NCBI RefSeq assembly: GCF_000571935.1 | Contig: NZ_ATAX01000028.1 | Location: 67,001 to 131,000, forward strand | Length of the DNA: 64,000 nt | Reading direction: 5' to 3' | From: Ruminococcus flavefaciens 007c | GTDB lineage: Bacteria; Bacillota; Clostridia; Oscillospirales; Ruminococcaceae | Shown here: one piece after another, positions 50,732 to 58,822 of the stretch | How positions within the stretch are numbered: the first letter of the stretch is position 1 | Layout: every line of letters starts with the position of its first letter | Notes under the pieces: model-generated | Told to the model about the DNA's origin: nothing | Databases searched by the model: none | What the model saw: only the letters and a program-made list of their open reading frames with translations | Position numbers and translations under genes: made by a program

Positions 50732-51298
50732 TCATTTTATCCTTTTAATTCTGCCTTTTCTGACTATATACACCCTTTCGGCTATGTCCATCATGGCTTT
50801 ATCATTATAGGAATCGGTATAAAAGCAGTTCACAGGCCTGTCTCCGTATAGCACCCTGTATCTCCTGACCTTGTTCCCGCCGAAATTAAGATACTTTACC
50901 CGCAGCTTTTCCGGATCGATACGGCTGCATATTATATTATCCGTGGAAAGCAGCTCCTTTATACCGTACAAAAGAAAATCAGGACCTGCGGAGATTATCA
51001 CGTCATCACTCTTTATCCTTGCAAGCATATCCCTGTCCAGCTTGTGCCTGTTTTCCTCCCAGAAGCCCTGCACCGAGCCGAAGAGCTCCTCCCTGCTGCG
51101 GACAGCATTCTTCATAAAATCATTGATGGCTCTGACCATCTTTTTCTTGTCCGCAAGGCACAGCTTGTACTTCATAAGATTATAGAATATCTTAGGCAGA
51201 TAAAGTATTATCCTCTTGTTGTTCCTTATCATGTAAAGTGCAAGATCAACTGCACTTTCTCCGTGATAAAGCGTGTTGTCAAAATCAAAGACCTTCAT
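50732..51298 (-). CDS. HAD-superfamily phosphatase (HAD-IB-like)
   Basis: The 188-residue protein has motif I VFDFDNTLYHGES (3-15, nucleophile Asp), motif II VIISAGPDF (about 91-99) and motif III/IV YTDSYNDKAMMDIA (about 158-171). This is the HAD subclass IB layout of SerB/PgpB-like phosphatases. The small helical cap region (about 35-85) is positively charged, so a phospholipid or phosphosugar substrate is possible. The start at 51298 is chosen over 51325 because the motif I Met is the usual family start; GGAGG lies 12 bases upstream. Confidence 0.85.
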   Translation of the reverse strand: MKVFDFDNTLYHGESAVDLALYMIRNNKRIILYLPKIFYNLMKYKLCLADKKKMVRAINDFMKNAVRSREELFGSVQGFWEENRHKLDRDMLARIKSDDVIISAGPDFLLYGIKELLSTDNIICSRIDPEKLRVKYLNFGGNKVRRYRVLYGDRPVNCFYTDSYNDKAMMDIAERVYIVRKGRIKRIK

Positions 51299-51389
51299 TT
51301 TTTCCACTTTCCTCCGCAGATGCACCGTTATGCTTTATATTATATGTTACCTGCGCAAAAATGTCAATGGCTGTCTGTTTACGGAAAAT

Positions 51390-51415
51390 CCCGAAGCAAT
51401 ACTTATCGCTTCGGG
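51390..51415 (-). terminator. Terminator of the VanW-like gene
   Basis: CCCGAAGC/GCTTCGGG with a ten-base loop is followed on the minus strand by ATTTTCC, 15 bases after the stop at 51430. Confidence 0.7.
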
Positions 51416-51429
51416 ACTTATGGTATTCC

Positions 51430-52287
51430 TTATGCGCAGAGCACATGAGCAGCTCCTGCCGCTGCATTATCGTCTCTTATTTCAAGTCCGGCGGTGTCGT
51501 AAAGCACCTTCGCATGATTGCGGCGTATGAGCTCCTTTCCGACGTGCTCGCCTGTTATGCGGTCGACCTTGTCGCGATAGACCTCGCTGTTGCGGTAAAC
51601 GTCCTTTCCTTCTCTGGAAAAATACACGTTTTCGGCAGATATATGATACTTGTACCTCTGACGGCTGTCTGCTCTCAGCTCACCGCAAAGATACTCGTCC
51701 GTGGTATAAACTATGAGCTGATAGGTCCTATCAGTGGTATTCCTGAAACGGTAATCCAGATAATTGTACATAATGGAAGTGCCTGTTCCGAAGGGGATCT
51801 TGCGCTGGAAATCAGGGAACAGATCAAGCCCGTCATGGTGATGATGCTCTACTATCTCCATATCCGAGTGAAGTATCATCCAGTGGATAAGATTTGTCAT
51901 CTGGCACATACCTCCGCCTATACCCGAAGATGCATGATCGCCGAATATGGTCAGTCCTTCCTTGTAGCCCTTCTTCTCACTTATCTTTCCCACAAGGTGC
52001 CAGAAGGAAAATATCTCTCCGGGACGTATGATGACCTTGTTTACCTTGGGAGCTGCAATGGACAGGTTCACTGCCTTGTTTTCCTGGAGCTGCATATTCA
52101 CATTGCCAAGTCTGCGGCGTATAAGTGAATTGTGACGGCAGATCACGTACTCCAGCTCCTTCTCCTGCCTTGTATCTGCCAGATTTCTTGCTGTGAATGC
52201 ATTTATGAGGTTTCTCATCATTATGCACTTTTTTTCGGAGATCGCATATGTAAACGGCGAGATCTCACAGAACAGTTTTCTTCCCAT
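51430..52287 (-). CDS. VanW family protein
   Basis: The 285-residue protein carries the VanW core RPGEIFSFWHLVGKISEKKG (about 88-107) and SSGIGGGMCQMTNLIHWMIL (about 120-139), followed by the His-rich EIVEHHHHDGLDLFPDF. VanW proteins accompany some vancomycin-resistance clusters, but most, like this one, are housekeeping proteins of unknown role. No van genes are here, so a resistance function should not be inferred. No signal peptide is seen. The ribosome binding site before this ATG is weak (GAAAGAAG), which leaves the start uncertain. Confidence 0.88.
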   Translation of the reverse strand: MGRKLFCEISPFTYAISEKKCIMMRNLINAFTARNLADTRQEKELEYVICRHNSLIRRRLGNVNMQLQENKAVNLSIAAPKVNKVIIRPGEIFSFWHLVGKISEKKGYKEGLTIFGDHASSGIGGGMCQMTNLIHWMILHSDMEIVEHHHHDGLDLFPDFQRKIPFGTGTSIMYNYLDYRFRNTTDRTYQLIVYTTDEYLCGELRADSRQRYKYHISAENVYFSREGKDVYRNSEVYRDKVDRITGEHVGKELIRRNHAKVLYDTAGLEIRDDNAAAGAAHVLCA

Positions 52288-52450
52288 TTCATCGTCTTCT
52301 TTCGTTTTATATTTATTCCTTTTGTCCTTATCTTTTTCTTTTTTTGTCTCTCATAAACAGAAACGATGCAAAAATACGAAAGGTGACACTTTTTCCGAAG
52401 ATTTTTTGAAAAATTTTCCGTTTGATCTGTACCTGCCTGTATATCGGAGC

Positions 52451-53599
52451 TCAGCCGTCATATACAAGCTTGCTTCTGAGATTGACATAAACCGAAGGCT
52501 CACGTTCTGTTACCGATTCAATACGCCACTCATTATATTCGGGATCAAGCACAAGCTCCACTTCCTCACAGTACGCACCCCACTCGGGATCATTCTCATT
52601 TATCTCTCCGTACCACACATGGATATACGCTGTAAATGAGTTATCTGTAGCATCTGCGATCAGTATCGGTTCATCATCCTTGTAAACACGTGGCAGACAG
52701 CTTGAAACTCCGCCCGGATAAAACTGATAGAGCTTGTCGTTATATTCTATGTACCTGTAGATCTTTTTCAGAACGCTGTCCTTACTGAAGTCTTCTCCCG
52801 CCCTTCCGACATTTTCATCGAAGTTTTTAATATGCTCATTATCTTCGGAATATACAGTCCTCAAATAGTTTCTGAGATCATTGATACTATGGAAACGGCT
52901 GTCGGTTATATGAACATAAAATGCTGTATCTTTTACCATTTCTCCTTTATTTTCGATATCATACAGATATAACCCCAAAGCCGGATCTGTCTGAAATCTC
53001 AGGCGGTCATCAGTATCATACCCATTAACGATTATTCCGGAAGCTCCAAGGATCTCTTCGTCTTTTCTGAATAATCCCGCAGCCGTATCGCCGTAATACT
53101 CGCTGATAAACACTTCATCCGGCTCTTTATAAGGCTTTGTGGTATAAACATACTCTTCTGCGGTAGTCGCAGCGGTAGTTGTTGAGATCTCCGAGGTATT
53201 CGCGGCAGCAGTTATCTCTTCTGTTGTTACTGTTGATGCAGCTGTGGTAGTAACAGCGGCAACAGGCGGAATATCTCCGCCGCCTTTGCTGTTTCTGCGG
53301 AAAAACGTCACGCTGCCTATCACCAGTCCTGTCACAAGTATAATTGAAGCTGCCGTGCAAAGAGGTGTTATCCACGCGGGACGCCTGCCGAGCTCAACTC
53401 CTGTTACATCGCCGCTTACTTTTTCCTTCTCGGTTCTGTTTGCTTCTATCTCTCTCTTTTTTACGCTGTATTTTTTTTCGCTCATCGCCAGCAGCTTGTC
53501 AAACTGCGTGTCCATTATTCCGGGACATCTGCCGGAAAGTCTTTCCATAGAATCATCCTCTGCATTTCCGAGTATATCAAATAATCTCCTGTCTTCCAT
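52451..53599 (-). CDS. Membrane protein, putative anti-sigma factor of the adjacent ECF sigma
   Basis: The 382-residue protein has a cytoplasmic N-terminus of about 80 residues and one membrane helix (about 80-101, ITPLCTAASIILVTGLVIGS). A Thr/Ala/Glu-rich linker follows (about 115-150), then an extracytoplasmic domain of about 230 residues with no motif I recognise. Its start lies 13 bases after the sigma gene's stop. Gene order, topology and the short cytoplasmic part (MDTQFDKLLAMSEKKYSVKK) fit an anti-sigma factor that senses an outside signal. No zinc-binding HxxxCxxC motif is seen, so the evidence is contextual. Confidence 0.6.
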   Translation of the reverse strand: MEDRRLFDILGNAEDDSMERLSGRCPGIMDTQFDKLLAMSEKKYSVKKREIEANRTEKEKVSGDVTGVELGRRPAWITPLCTAASIILVTGLVIGSVTFFRRNSKGGGDIPPVAAVTTTAASTVTTEEITAAANTSEISTTTAATTAEEYVYTTKPYKEPDEVFISEYYGDTAAGLFRKDEEILGASGIIVNGYDTDDRLRFQTDPALGLYLYDIENKGEMVKDTAFYVHITDSRFHSINDLRNYLRTVYSEDNEHIKNFDENVGRAGEDFSKDSVLKKIYRYIEYNDKLYQFYPGGVSSCLPRVYKDDEPILIADATDNSFTAYIHVWYGEINENDPEWGAYCEEVELVLDPEYNEWRIESVTEREPSVYVNLRSKLVYDG

Positions 53600-53612
53600 G
53601 ACCGCACCTCCT

Positions 53613-54179
53613 TTACCTTGTTATACCTGCTGCGGCAAGCTTTACTCTTAACTTTTCCATTGCTCTCGAACACCTGGAACGCACCGACGAAGCTGTCATT
53701 GAGACGTTTTTTGCTATTTCATTTGAACTCATATCATAATAGAACTTCTGTATCAGTATGGTGGAATCGGGCTCGCCGAGCTCATCTATCTTGTCAAGGA
53801 GAATACGGCGGAGTTCAGAGCTGTCAACACGTTCGTCAACATTGAAATCAGAAGCAAGCTGCCGTATATCCTCCTCTTCGGTATATACAGAACGGCCTTT
53901 TACGGTATTCAGTCTCCTGCAGAAATCTATGGCCTTATGCTTTGAAACGGTGCCGATATAGTTCTTTATATCGCCTTTATAGGCCTCTCTGTACTCAAAA
54001 TCTATGAATATTTCCGCGAATATATCACTGAAACACTCTTCCACATCTTCCCGTGAACCGCAGCATCTCAGCTTATTGTATACTATTGCATAAACATATC
54101 TTCCGTACTCTTTCATAAGCAATTTGTGACATTCCTCAGGAGAATCCTCCAGAAGCTTTTTCAGTTCACTGCCTGTCAT
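53613..54179 (-). CDS. ECF-type RNA polymerase sigma factor
   Basis: The 188-residue protein has a sigma region 2 (about 20-90; CGSREDVEECFSDIFAEIFI and YIGTVSKHKAIDFCRR). Region 4 (about 125-180) includes EPDSTILIQKFYYDMSSNEI and the helix-turn-helix VSMTASSVRSRCSRAMEKLR. It recruits RNA polymerase to stress or envelope promoters. The ATG at 54179 is chosen because AAGGAGG stands seven bases before it; the ATG at 54185 is too close. It forms a pair with the membrane protein at 52451-53599. Confidence 0.88.
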   Translation of the reverse strand: MTGSELKKLLEDSPEECHKLLMKEYGRYVYAIVYNKLRCCGSREDVEECFSDIFAEIFIDFEYREAYKGDIKNYIGTVSKHKAIDFCRRLNTVKGRSVYTEEEDIRQLASDFNVDERVDSSELRRILLDKIDELGEPDSTILIQKFYYDMSSNEIAKNVSMTASSVRSRCSRAMEKLRVKLAAAGITR

Positions 54180-54316
54180 ACTCATCCCTCCTTTTATGTA
54201 ATAAGATCGACCTTTCATGAATAACTTACGAAGGAAGATGCAAAAGTGCTGCAAGAAAATAATATTTTTATATTTAACTTTATGTATGCTCTTCAGCGCC
54301 GCTTCATATGTAAAAT

Positions 54317-54347
54317 AAAAGCGGCTGAAATAATATCAGCCGCTTTT
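54317..54347 (-). terminator. Terminator of the CAP-dockerin gene
   Basis: AAAAGCGGCTGA and TCAGCCGCTTTT form 12 perfect pairs with a seven-base loop, 15 bases after the stop. On the minus strand the stem's own TTTT is followed by ATTTTAC. Confidence 0.85.
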
Positions 54348-54362
54348 ATCATGAACACACCT

Positions 54363-55187
54363 TTATATTTTCTTCTCCTTTATCAACTCACCATATTCTT
54401 TCATATTAACGGGAAGCTTACTGCAGTCGCCGAGTATGTACTTTTTCAGTACGAATATATCAGCTTCATCGACCTCTCCGTCCTTAGCCATATCGGCACT
54501 TTTGAGCTGAAGCTCGTTGAATGTGATCTTACCTTCGATATACTTATTTATAGTGATAAGATCAAAAAGGTCTATCTGCTTGTCTCCGTTAATATCACCC
54601 GTATCCACGGGTACTACCTTATAGCGCTCGGGAACGTATTCGCCGTCAATACTTCCGTCCACCCTGACAAAGATCTGCTCCCAGTAGTATTTATATTCGC
54701 TGTTGGGATCATAGGTTACGGAAACGCCGAAATGCGTATATTCCGGATTGAGGATAGCGGCAAAATGCTTTTCGGATCCCTTCCACTGTGCGAATGCGTC
54801 CTCTGCCTTTTCCGGGCCGGCAGCTATATTCTCGGCAGCCTTTTCCCACGGTACAAGACTGTCATCGATGACTGTAAAGAATCTGTATTCCTCTGTACCG
54901 TCGGGCATTATCACAGGATCTATTCGGTCATGGCTGAACTTGAAGATACACTCTCTTGAACGCACATTTGAAACATCACAAAGATAGGGCACGACCTTCA
55001 GGGGCGGTACGCCTGCATCTGCTCTTGCTTCATTTGTAAGCCACAGTATCTCCTGCGCCATAGCTTCAAGATCGGTATTGATGTCTGCATGAATATCAGC
55101 GGGTTTATTAAAAGCAAAGCTTAAATAAATAACCATGGAAAGAACAACCGAGACATATCTGATAACTCTGTTATTGATCTTTCTCAT
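54363..55187 (-). CDS. Secreted CAP (SCP/PR-1-like) protein with C-terminal type I dockerin
   Basis: The 274-residue protein has a signal peptide (hydrophobic YVSVVLSMVIYLSFAFN). A CAP domain follows (about 38-190) with ILWLTNEARADAGVPPLKVV, the His-containing FKFSHDRIDP, the WEKAAENIAAG block and HFAAILNPEYTHFGVSVTYD. The end (about 193-255) is a dockerin: two calcium-binding repeats, GDINGDKQIDLFDLITINKY and DMAKDGEVDEADIFVLKKYI. The dockerin should dock it to a cohesin scaffold of a cellulosome-like complex. CAP domains are not known plant-wall enzymes, so this is an unusual cargo. Confidence 0.88.
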   Translation of the reverse strand: MRKINNRVIRYVSVVLSMVIYLSFAFNKPADIHADINTDLEAMAQEILWLTNEARADAGVPPLKVVPYLCDVSNVRSRECIFKFSHDRIDPVIMPDGTEEYRFFTVIDDSLVPWEKAAENIAAGPEKAEDAFAQWKGSEKHFAAILNPEYTHFGVSVTYDPNSEYKYYWEQIFVRVDGSIDGEYVPERYKVVPVDTGDINGDKQIDLFDLITINKYIEGKITFNELQLKSADMAKDGEVDEADIFVLKKYILGDCSKLPVNMKEYGELIKEKKI

Positions 55188-55383
55188 GCAAACACCTCCT
55201 CTTAAAAAACTATGATGCTAACCAATTATAGTTTAGCACAAATTTATATAATTTTAAAGAGGATGAGATGCGTTTTGTCAGATCTCACAACAAAAATCTA
55301 CATTTTGTACAATAAAAAATATACTTATAGTAGTTTTAACTTGCGATTATCCGAAAATTAATTCAATTATTTGCAATATATCG

Positions 55384-55836
55384 TTAATCCTTCTGTGATT
55401 CGTCGATTATCTCTTTGATCTGAGCATAGTAATTGTCCAGAGCAAGGATAGAAACATTGAGATAGTCCTCCACCTGATCGCGGGGATCTTCTCCTGCAAC
55501 GATAGCACTTACAAGCACCACAAGCTCGCCCTGCTGGTCAACGAACATCTTGCAGGCAAAATTTCCTGCGTCTCCGTTGAAAACGTTCATAAGCTGGAAT
55601 ATCTTGGGACCGAGGCTTGTGAAACGGAATACATTGCTCAGGGATAATGTGAGAGCCTGATTAGCGGGATTCATATGTATGATAACATAAGGTGTAGCTT
55701 CATGGTGAGGAAGCCTTGTGCGGAATCTTATCATATTCTCATCATTATCATTGAGCTGATAAGGAACGTTCTTGCTTTCGAGAAGGCCGCAGAAATCTGC
55801 GATCACTGGATGCATTGATTTAATATTATCTGACAT
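55384..55836 (-). CDS. YbjN-like domain protein
   Basis: The 150-residue cytoplasmic protein has an alternating alpha/beta pattern compatible with the YbjN/type III secretion chaperone-like fold: HPVIADFCGLLESKNVPYQL at the start, TPYVIIHMNPANQALTLSLS in the middle and FACKMFVDQQGELVVLVSAI before a C-terminal helix pair. No catalytic motif is visible. The assignment is from overall pattern and is tentative. It is monocistronic. Confidence 0.55.
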   Translation of the reverse strand: MSDNIKSMHPVIADFCGLLESKNVPYQLNDNDENMIRFRTRLPHHEATPYVIIHMNPANQALTLSLSNVFRFTSLGPKIFQLMNVFNGDAGNFACKMFVDQQGELVVLVSAIVAGEDPRDQVEDYLNVSILALDNYYAQIKEIIDESQKD

Positions 55837-55930
55837 GGTTATTTCCTCCGTATACGGTAATATTTTGTGAATTTGCGTAAATACATTATATCACAGCTGC
55901 AATAATTTGTCAATAATGATAAAGAGAAAA

Positions 55931-55948
55931 GGCACCTGCGAAGGTGCC
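55931..55948 (-). terminator. GC-rich hairpin upstream of the YbjN-like gene
   Basis: GGCACC/GGTGCC with loop TTCGCA is followed on the minus strand by TTTTCTCTTT. No known gene ends just before it; see the candidate small transcript between 55949 and 56085. Confidence 0.6.
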
Positions 55949-56085
55949 CTGTCCCTTTAGGGTGGTTTATATGAAAAATGAAGCTTACGTTTTCAGTATG
56001 AGCCCCGGAGTATTTTCTCCCTCACTCATTGTCTGAATTATACCCCCCTGATATGTTTATTATGTGATAGAATACTGAATTGCAA
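55949..56085 (-). other. Intergenic stretch between two terminators, possible small transcript
   Basis: A TATAAT (56042-56037) without a good -35 lies at the upstream side. A 14-codon frame (56029-55985, MSEGENTPGLILKT) is present, but its only purine-rich tract (GGGGGG) is about 13 bases away. CCCTAAAGGG precedes the terminator hairpin. Nothing else was recognised. Confidence 0.25.
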
Positions 56086-56091
56086 GAAAAA

Positions 56092-56114
56092 ACCTCACGT
56101 TAAAGCCGTGAGGT
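56092..56114 (-). terminator. Terminator of the third permease cluster
   Basis: ACCTCACG/CGTGAGGT with a seven-base loop is followed on the minus strand by TTTTTTC-type sequence (T-run 56091-56086), directly after the stop at 56116. Confidence 0.9.
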
Positions 56115-56115
56115 C

Positions 56116-56994
56116 TCAGTCCTTTATTCCTGAATGTGCCATGGTCTCTATTACCTGACGCTGTGCGAGCATGAAGAACACTATGGGAGGCACCAGTAGG
56201 AATACCGCTGCCGCCATAGCCACACCTGCTCTCGCCAGTCCCGACGAGGCAGCCTGGGACACTACCGTAGGAAGCGTCTTGTACTCCTCCTTCAGCACCA
56301 CAGAGCCTGTCTGTATATTCCAAGCCCCCTGGAAGGCAAATATCATCAGCGTCATAAGGGCGGGTTTCTGGTTGGGTATCACTATCTGCCAGCATATGCG
56401 GAACAGTCCTGCTCCGTCCACCTTTGCCGCCTCTATCATGGAATCGGGCACCTGACTTATGGACTGGCGCATAAGGAACAGTCCCATGGGCGACGCCACC
56501 GCAGGAAGTATCAGTGCCATATAGGTGTCTATCATATGCAGCTTTGCCATGATGATGTACTGCATTATGTAGATAACGCTGCTCTGATAGAGGAGAGCAA
56601 CCACAATCACGCCGTTTATGAGCTTGCTTCCGGGAAATTTACACTTAGCCAGCACGAATGCCGCCATAGACGAGAACACGCACTGGAGCACCGTAACAGC
56701 TACGGTAACGAAGATACTGTTGAATACGTATCTCGAAAAGGGTACTCTGTTCTGATGCAGCACCCTGAACATATCACGGAAGTTATCAAGTGTAGGCCTT
56801 ACGGCGTAGAGCTTGGGAGGGAACACAAAGAGCTCCTCCACGGGCTTTACGGACATTATCACCGTAAGATATATGGGAAATACCATAAAAAGCCCCAGTA
56901 TCAGCAGCAGAAGGAATATGGCTATGCTGCCGCCTGCTTTTCTGCCTGCCTGTCTGTTTGAAGCACGAAGCTTCGCAGTATTTATCTGTGCCAA
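56116..56994 (-). CDS. Carbohydrate ABC transporter permease, MalG type
   Basis: The 292-residue permease has six membrane segments and the EAA loop SMIEAAKVDGAGLFRICWQI (about 184-203). The start codon appears to be TTG at 56994, with GGAG close by, because no other in-frame start lies near and the upstream permease ends at 57007. It closes the third cluster, which again has no ATPase gene and here also no recognisable solute-binding protein. Confidence 0.88.
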   Translation of the reverse strand: MAQINTAKLRASNRQAGRKAGGSIAIFLLLLILGLFMVFPIYLTVIMSVKPVEELFVFPPKLYAVRPTLDNFRDMFRVLHQNRVPFSRYVFNSIFVTVAVTVLQCVFSSMAAFVLAKCKFPGSKLINGVIVVALLYQSSVIYIMQYIIMAKLHMIDTYMALILPAVASPMGLFLMRQSISQVPDSMIEAAKVDGAGLFRICWQIVIPNQKPALMTLMIFAFQGAWNIQTGSVVLKEEYKTLPTVVSQAASSGLARAGVAMAAAVFLLVPPIVFFMLAQRQVIETMAHSGIKD

Positions 56995-57006
56995 AGCTCC
57001 GCCCCC

Positions 57007-57936
57007 TTAGTCCGTATACTTGCCCAGCACCTTGCTTATGAGCCTGCTGAGAAGATACATGGCGACGAAGAGTATCAGACATATCGCCGATGCATAGCCC
57101 ATTTCAAAGCGCTGCCAGCCATAATCGAATGCGTGGGTCATTATCGTATGCGCCTTGTAGTCCGTGCTGGGGAAGCCCACAAGGTTCTGAGCGACGGTGC
57201 CTGCGGTAAAGGAGCTTACTATCTGCATCACCGCAGCGAACATGAGCTGCGGTCCCATGGAAGGGATAACGATATATATAAGCTCCTGCCAGCGAGTGCG
57301 TATACCCTCGATAGCTCCCGCCTCGTACATGGAGCGGTCTATGTTCTGGAAGCCTGCACGCAGAGCAAGAAAGCCTGCTCCCAGCGAGATCCAGAGCTGC
57401 ACCACAATGGTGACTCCCAGCACGTATCTGCCGTCGGTGAGCCACTGTACGGGAGCGCTGATAAAGCCGAAGTCTATAAGGAAGGAATTTAGATAGCCGT
57501 TCATATCTCCGCTGAATATGAGCTTCCACACCGCGTATACATTAGCCATGGACGGGGCATAGAATATAAGCGTGAAAAGCGTCTTCAGCCTGGGGTGCAT
57601 CTCGTTTATAAGCCATGCCAGCAGGAAGCAGAGCACATAGCTCACAGGACCTGTCAGCAGGGCAAAAACTATGGTCACTCTTATGGAGCGTATGAACACC
57701 TTGTCCGAAAGGAAAAGGGTGGTAAAGTTGGAAAGCCCCACGAATTTCGGCGGCCTTGCCATATCAAAATCCGTAAAGCCCATGGGAAGCGACATGAGAA
57801 CAGGCACAACTGTGAAAAGTATGAAGAATATCATAAACGGCGCTATCATACCGTAGCAGGCCTTATTGCGCTTTATGTCGCGCCAAAGCAGTTTTATTCT
57901 GCCTTTGCCGCCGTGCTTTGCCGTCTTCTCAGCCAT
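57007..57936 (-). CDS. Carbohydrate ABC transporter permease, MalF type
   Basis: The 309-residue permease has six membrane segments and the EAA loop SMYEAGAIEGIRTRWQELIY (about 208-227). Its EAA sequence is divergent (EAGAIEG for the usual EAAxxDG). The AAAGGAGG site precedes the ATG, and the gene follows the lipoprotein gene by 35 bases. Confidence 0.88.
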   Translation of the reverse strand: MAEKTAKHGGKGRIKLLWRDIKRNKACYGMIAPFMIFFILFTVVPVLMSLPMGFTDFDMARPPKFVGLSNFTTLFLSDKVFIRSIRVTIVFALLTGPVSYVLCFLLAWLINEMHPRLKTLFTLIFYAPSMANVYAVWKLIFSGDMNGYLNSFLIDFGFISAPVQWLTDGRYVLGVTIVVQLWISLGAGFLALRAGFQNIDRSMYEAGAIEGIRTRWQELIYIVIPSMGPQLMFAAVMQIVSSFTAGTVAQNLVGFPSTDYKAHTIMTHAFDYGWQRFEMGYASAICLILFVAMYLLSRLISKVLGKYTD

Positions 57937-57971
57937 TTCCTCTCCTCCTTTCCCTCGGTATAAGCTTTATA

Positions 57972-58709
57972 TCAGAGCCCTGATACCGTAAATCCTACCT
58001 CCACGGTAGTCCAGTCCTTGAAATCCTCCGAGCTGACTATCTGAGCGGAATAGCTTCCGTCATTGAGCTCCGAGGGAGTATTCATATCGTAATTTGTGAA
58101 GAGGGCGCCCTCTGCTGTCCTTGCATCTCCCGGAAGAGAGTCGTCGCTGATCCACTCGTTGAATATATTGGAGCGTACAGCCTCAGCTTCGGTGTTGGTG
58201 TAGCCCTTCTTTTTCAGCTCTATCTCCCTGCCGTCCACCTTTATGCTCTTTACGGTTATTATAGCATTCGGAAACTGCTTTTCACCGTCATTTATGATAA
58301 CGGCTGCAAAGCCTATGCCGTTCACCTTGTACGTGCCCTTGGAATCGCCCGTTGCAAGATACTGGAAAGCCGTACTGTCCGCAGTGACGCTTACAGTATA
58401 GTCGCCGTTGCCTTCAATATGAGCAGTGCCTGCCTTGTATGCCAGCTGATTGGCGGGATCTGCCTTGCCAAGATACTGTTTTTCCCAGTTTGCGTCAACG
58501 ATGGCAAGGTAAGCATCGCCGCTGGCCGGCTCAACAGCCTCACTGAAATCAACTCCCGGTACAGGAGCTGTAGTTGCCTCTGTTTCTTCCTCCACAGCGG
58601 CGGTGTTCTTTTCCGCCTTGGTGCTCTTGTTCTTTGAGCTGCACGAAACAGCTCCTCCGCATACAGTCACGGCAGCCAGTATAACTGCCAGTGATCCCTT
58701 GATCTTCAT
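57972..58709 (-). CDS. Lipoprotein of unknown function linked to sugar permeases
   Basis: The 245-residue protein has a signal peptide and lipobox GGAVSC (Cys about 23), then a Lys/Glu/Thr linker. One or two beta-rich domains follow (YLAIVDANWEKQYLGKADPA; GNGDYTVSVTADSTAFQYLA; FPNAIITVKSIKVDGREIEL). It is too small for a classical solute-binding protein. The DANW and NGDYTV patterns suggest a carbohydrate-binding beta-sandwich, but I cannot name the family. It is first in the cluster with two permeases, so it may be an auxiliary receptor. GTGAGG lies before the ATG. Confidence 0.65.
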   Translation of the reverse strand: MKIKGSLAVILAAVTVCGGAVSCSSKNKSTKAEKNTAAVEEETEATTAPVPGVDFSEAVEPASGDAYLAIVDANWEKQYLGKADPANQLAYKAGTAHIEGNGDYTVSVTADSTAFQYLATGDSKGTYKVNGIGFAAVIINDGEKQFPNAIITVKSIKVDGREIELKKKGYTNTEAEAVRSNIFNEWISDDSLPGDARTAEGALFTNYDMNTPSELNDGSYSAQIVSSEDFKDWTTVEVGFTVSGL

Positions 58710-58822
58710 AGTATTGACCTCACTTCAGTATTTTCTGTAATAATAATAACATGAGAAATACAAGGGATTCAAGATTATAATTGAACAAACTTTGTACTTC
58801 CCCCGATTTTTGAATTGTATAA

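Noticed and set aside
51238..52128. 296-codon plus-strand open frame
   Set aside because: It is antisense to the VanW and HAD genes, which have clear family motifs.
51430..52287. VanW as a vancomycin-resistance marker
   Set aside because: No vanH, vanA/B, vanX, vanR or vanS genes are nearby; the family is widespread outside resistance clusters.
55985..56029. 14-codon frame MSEGENTPGLILKT as a gene
   Set aside because: The purine-rich tract is too far from the ATG and no promoter with a good -35 is present; kept only as part of a transcript candidate.
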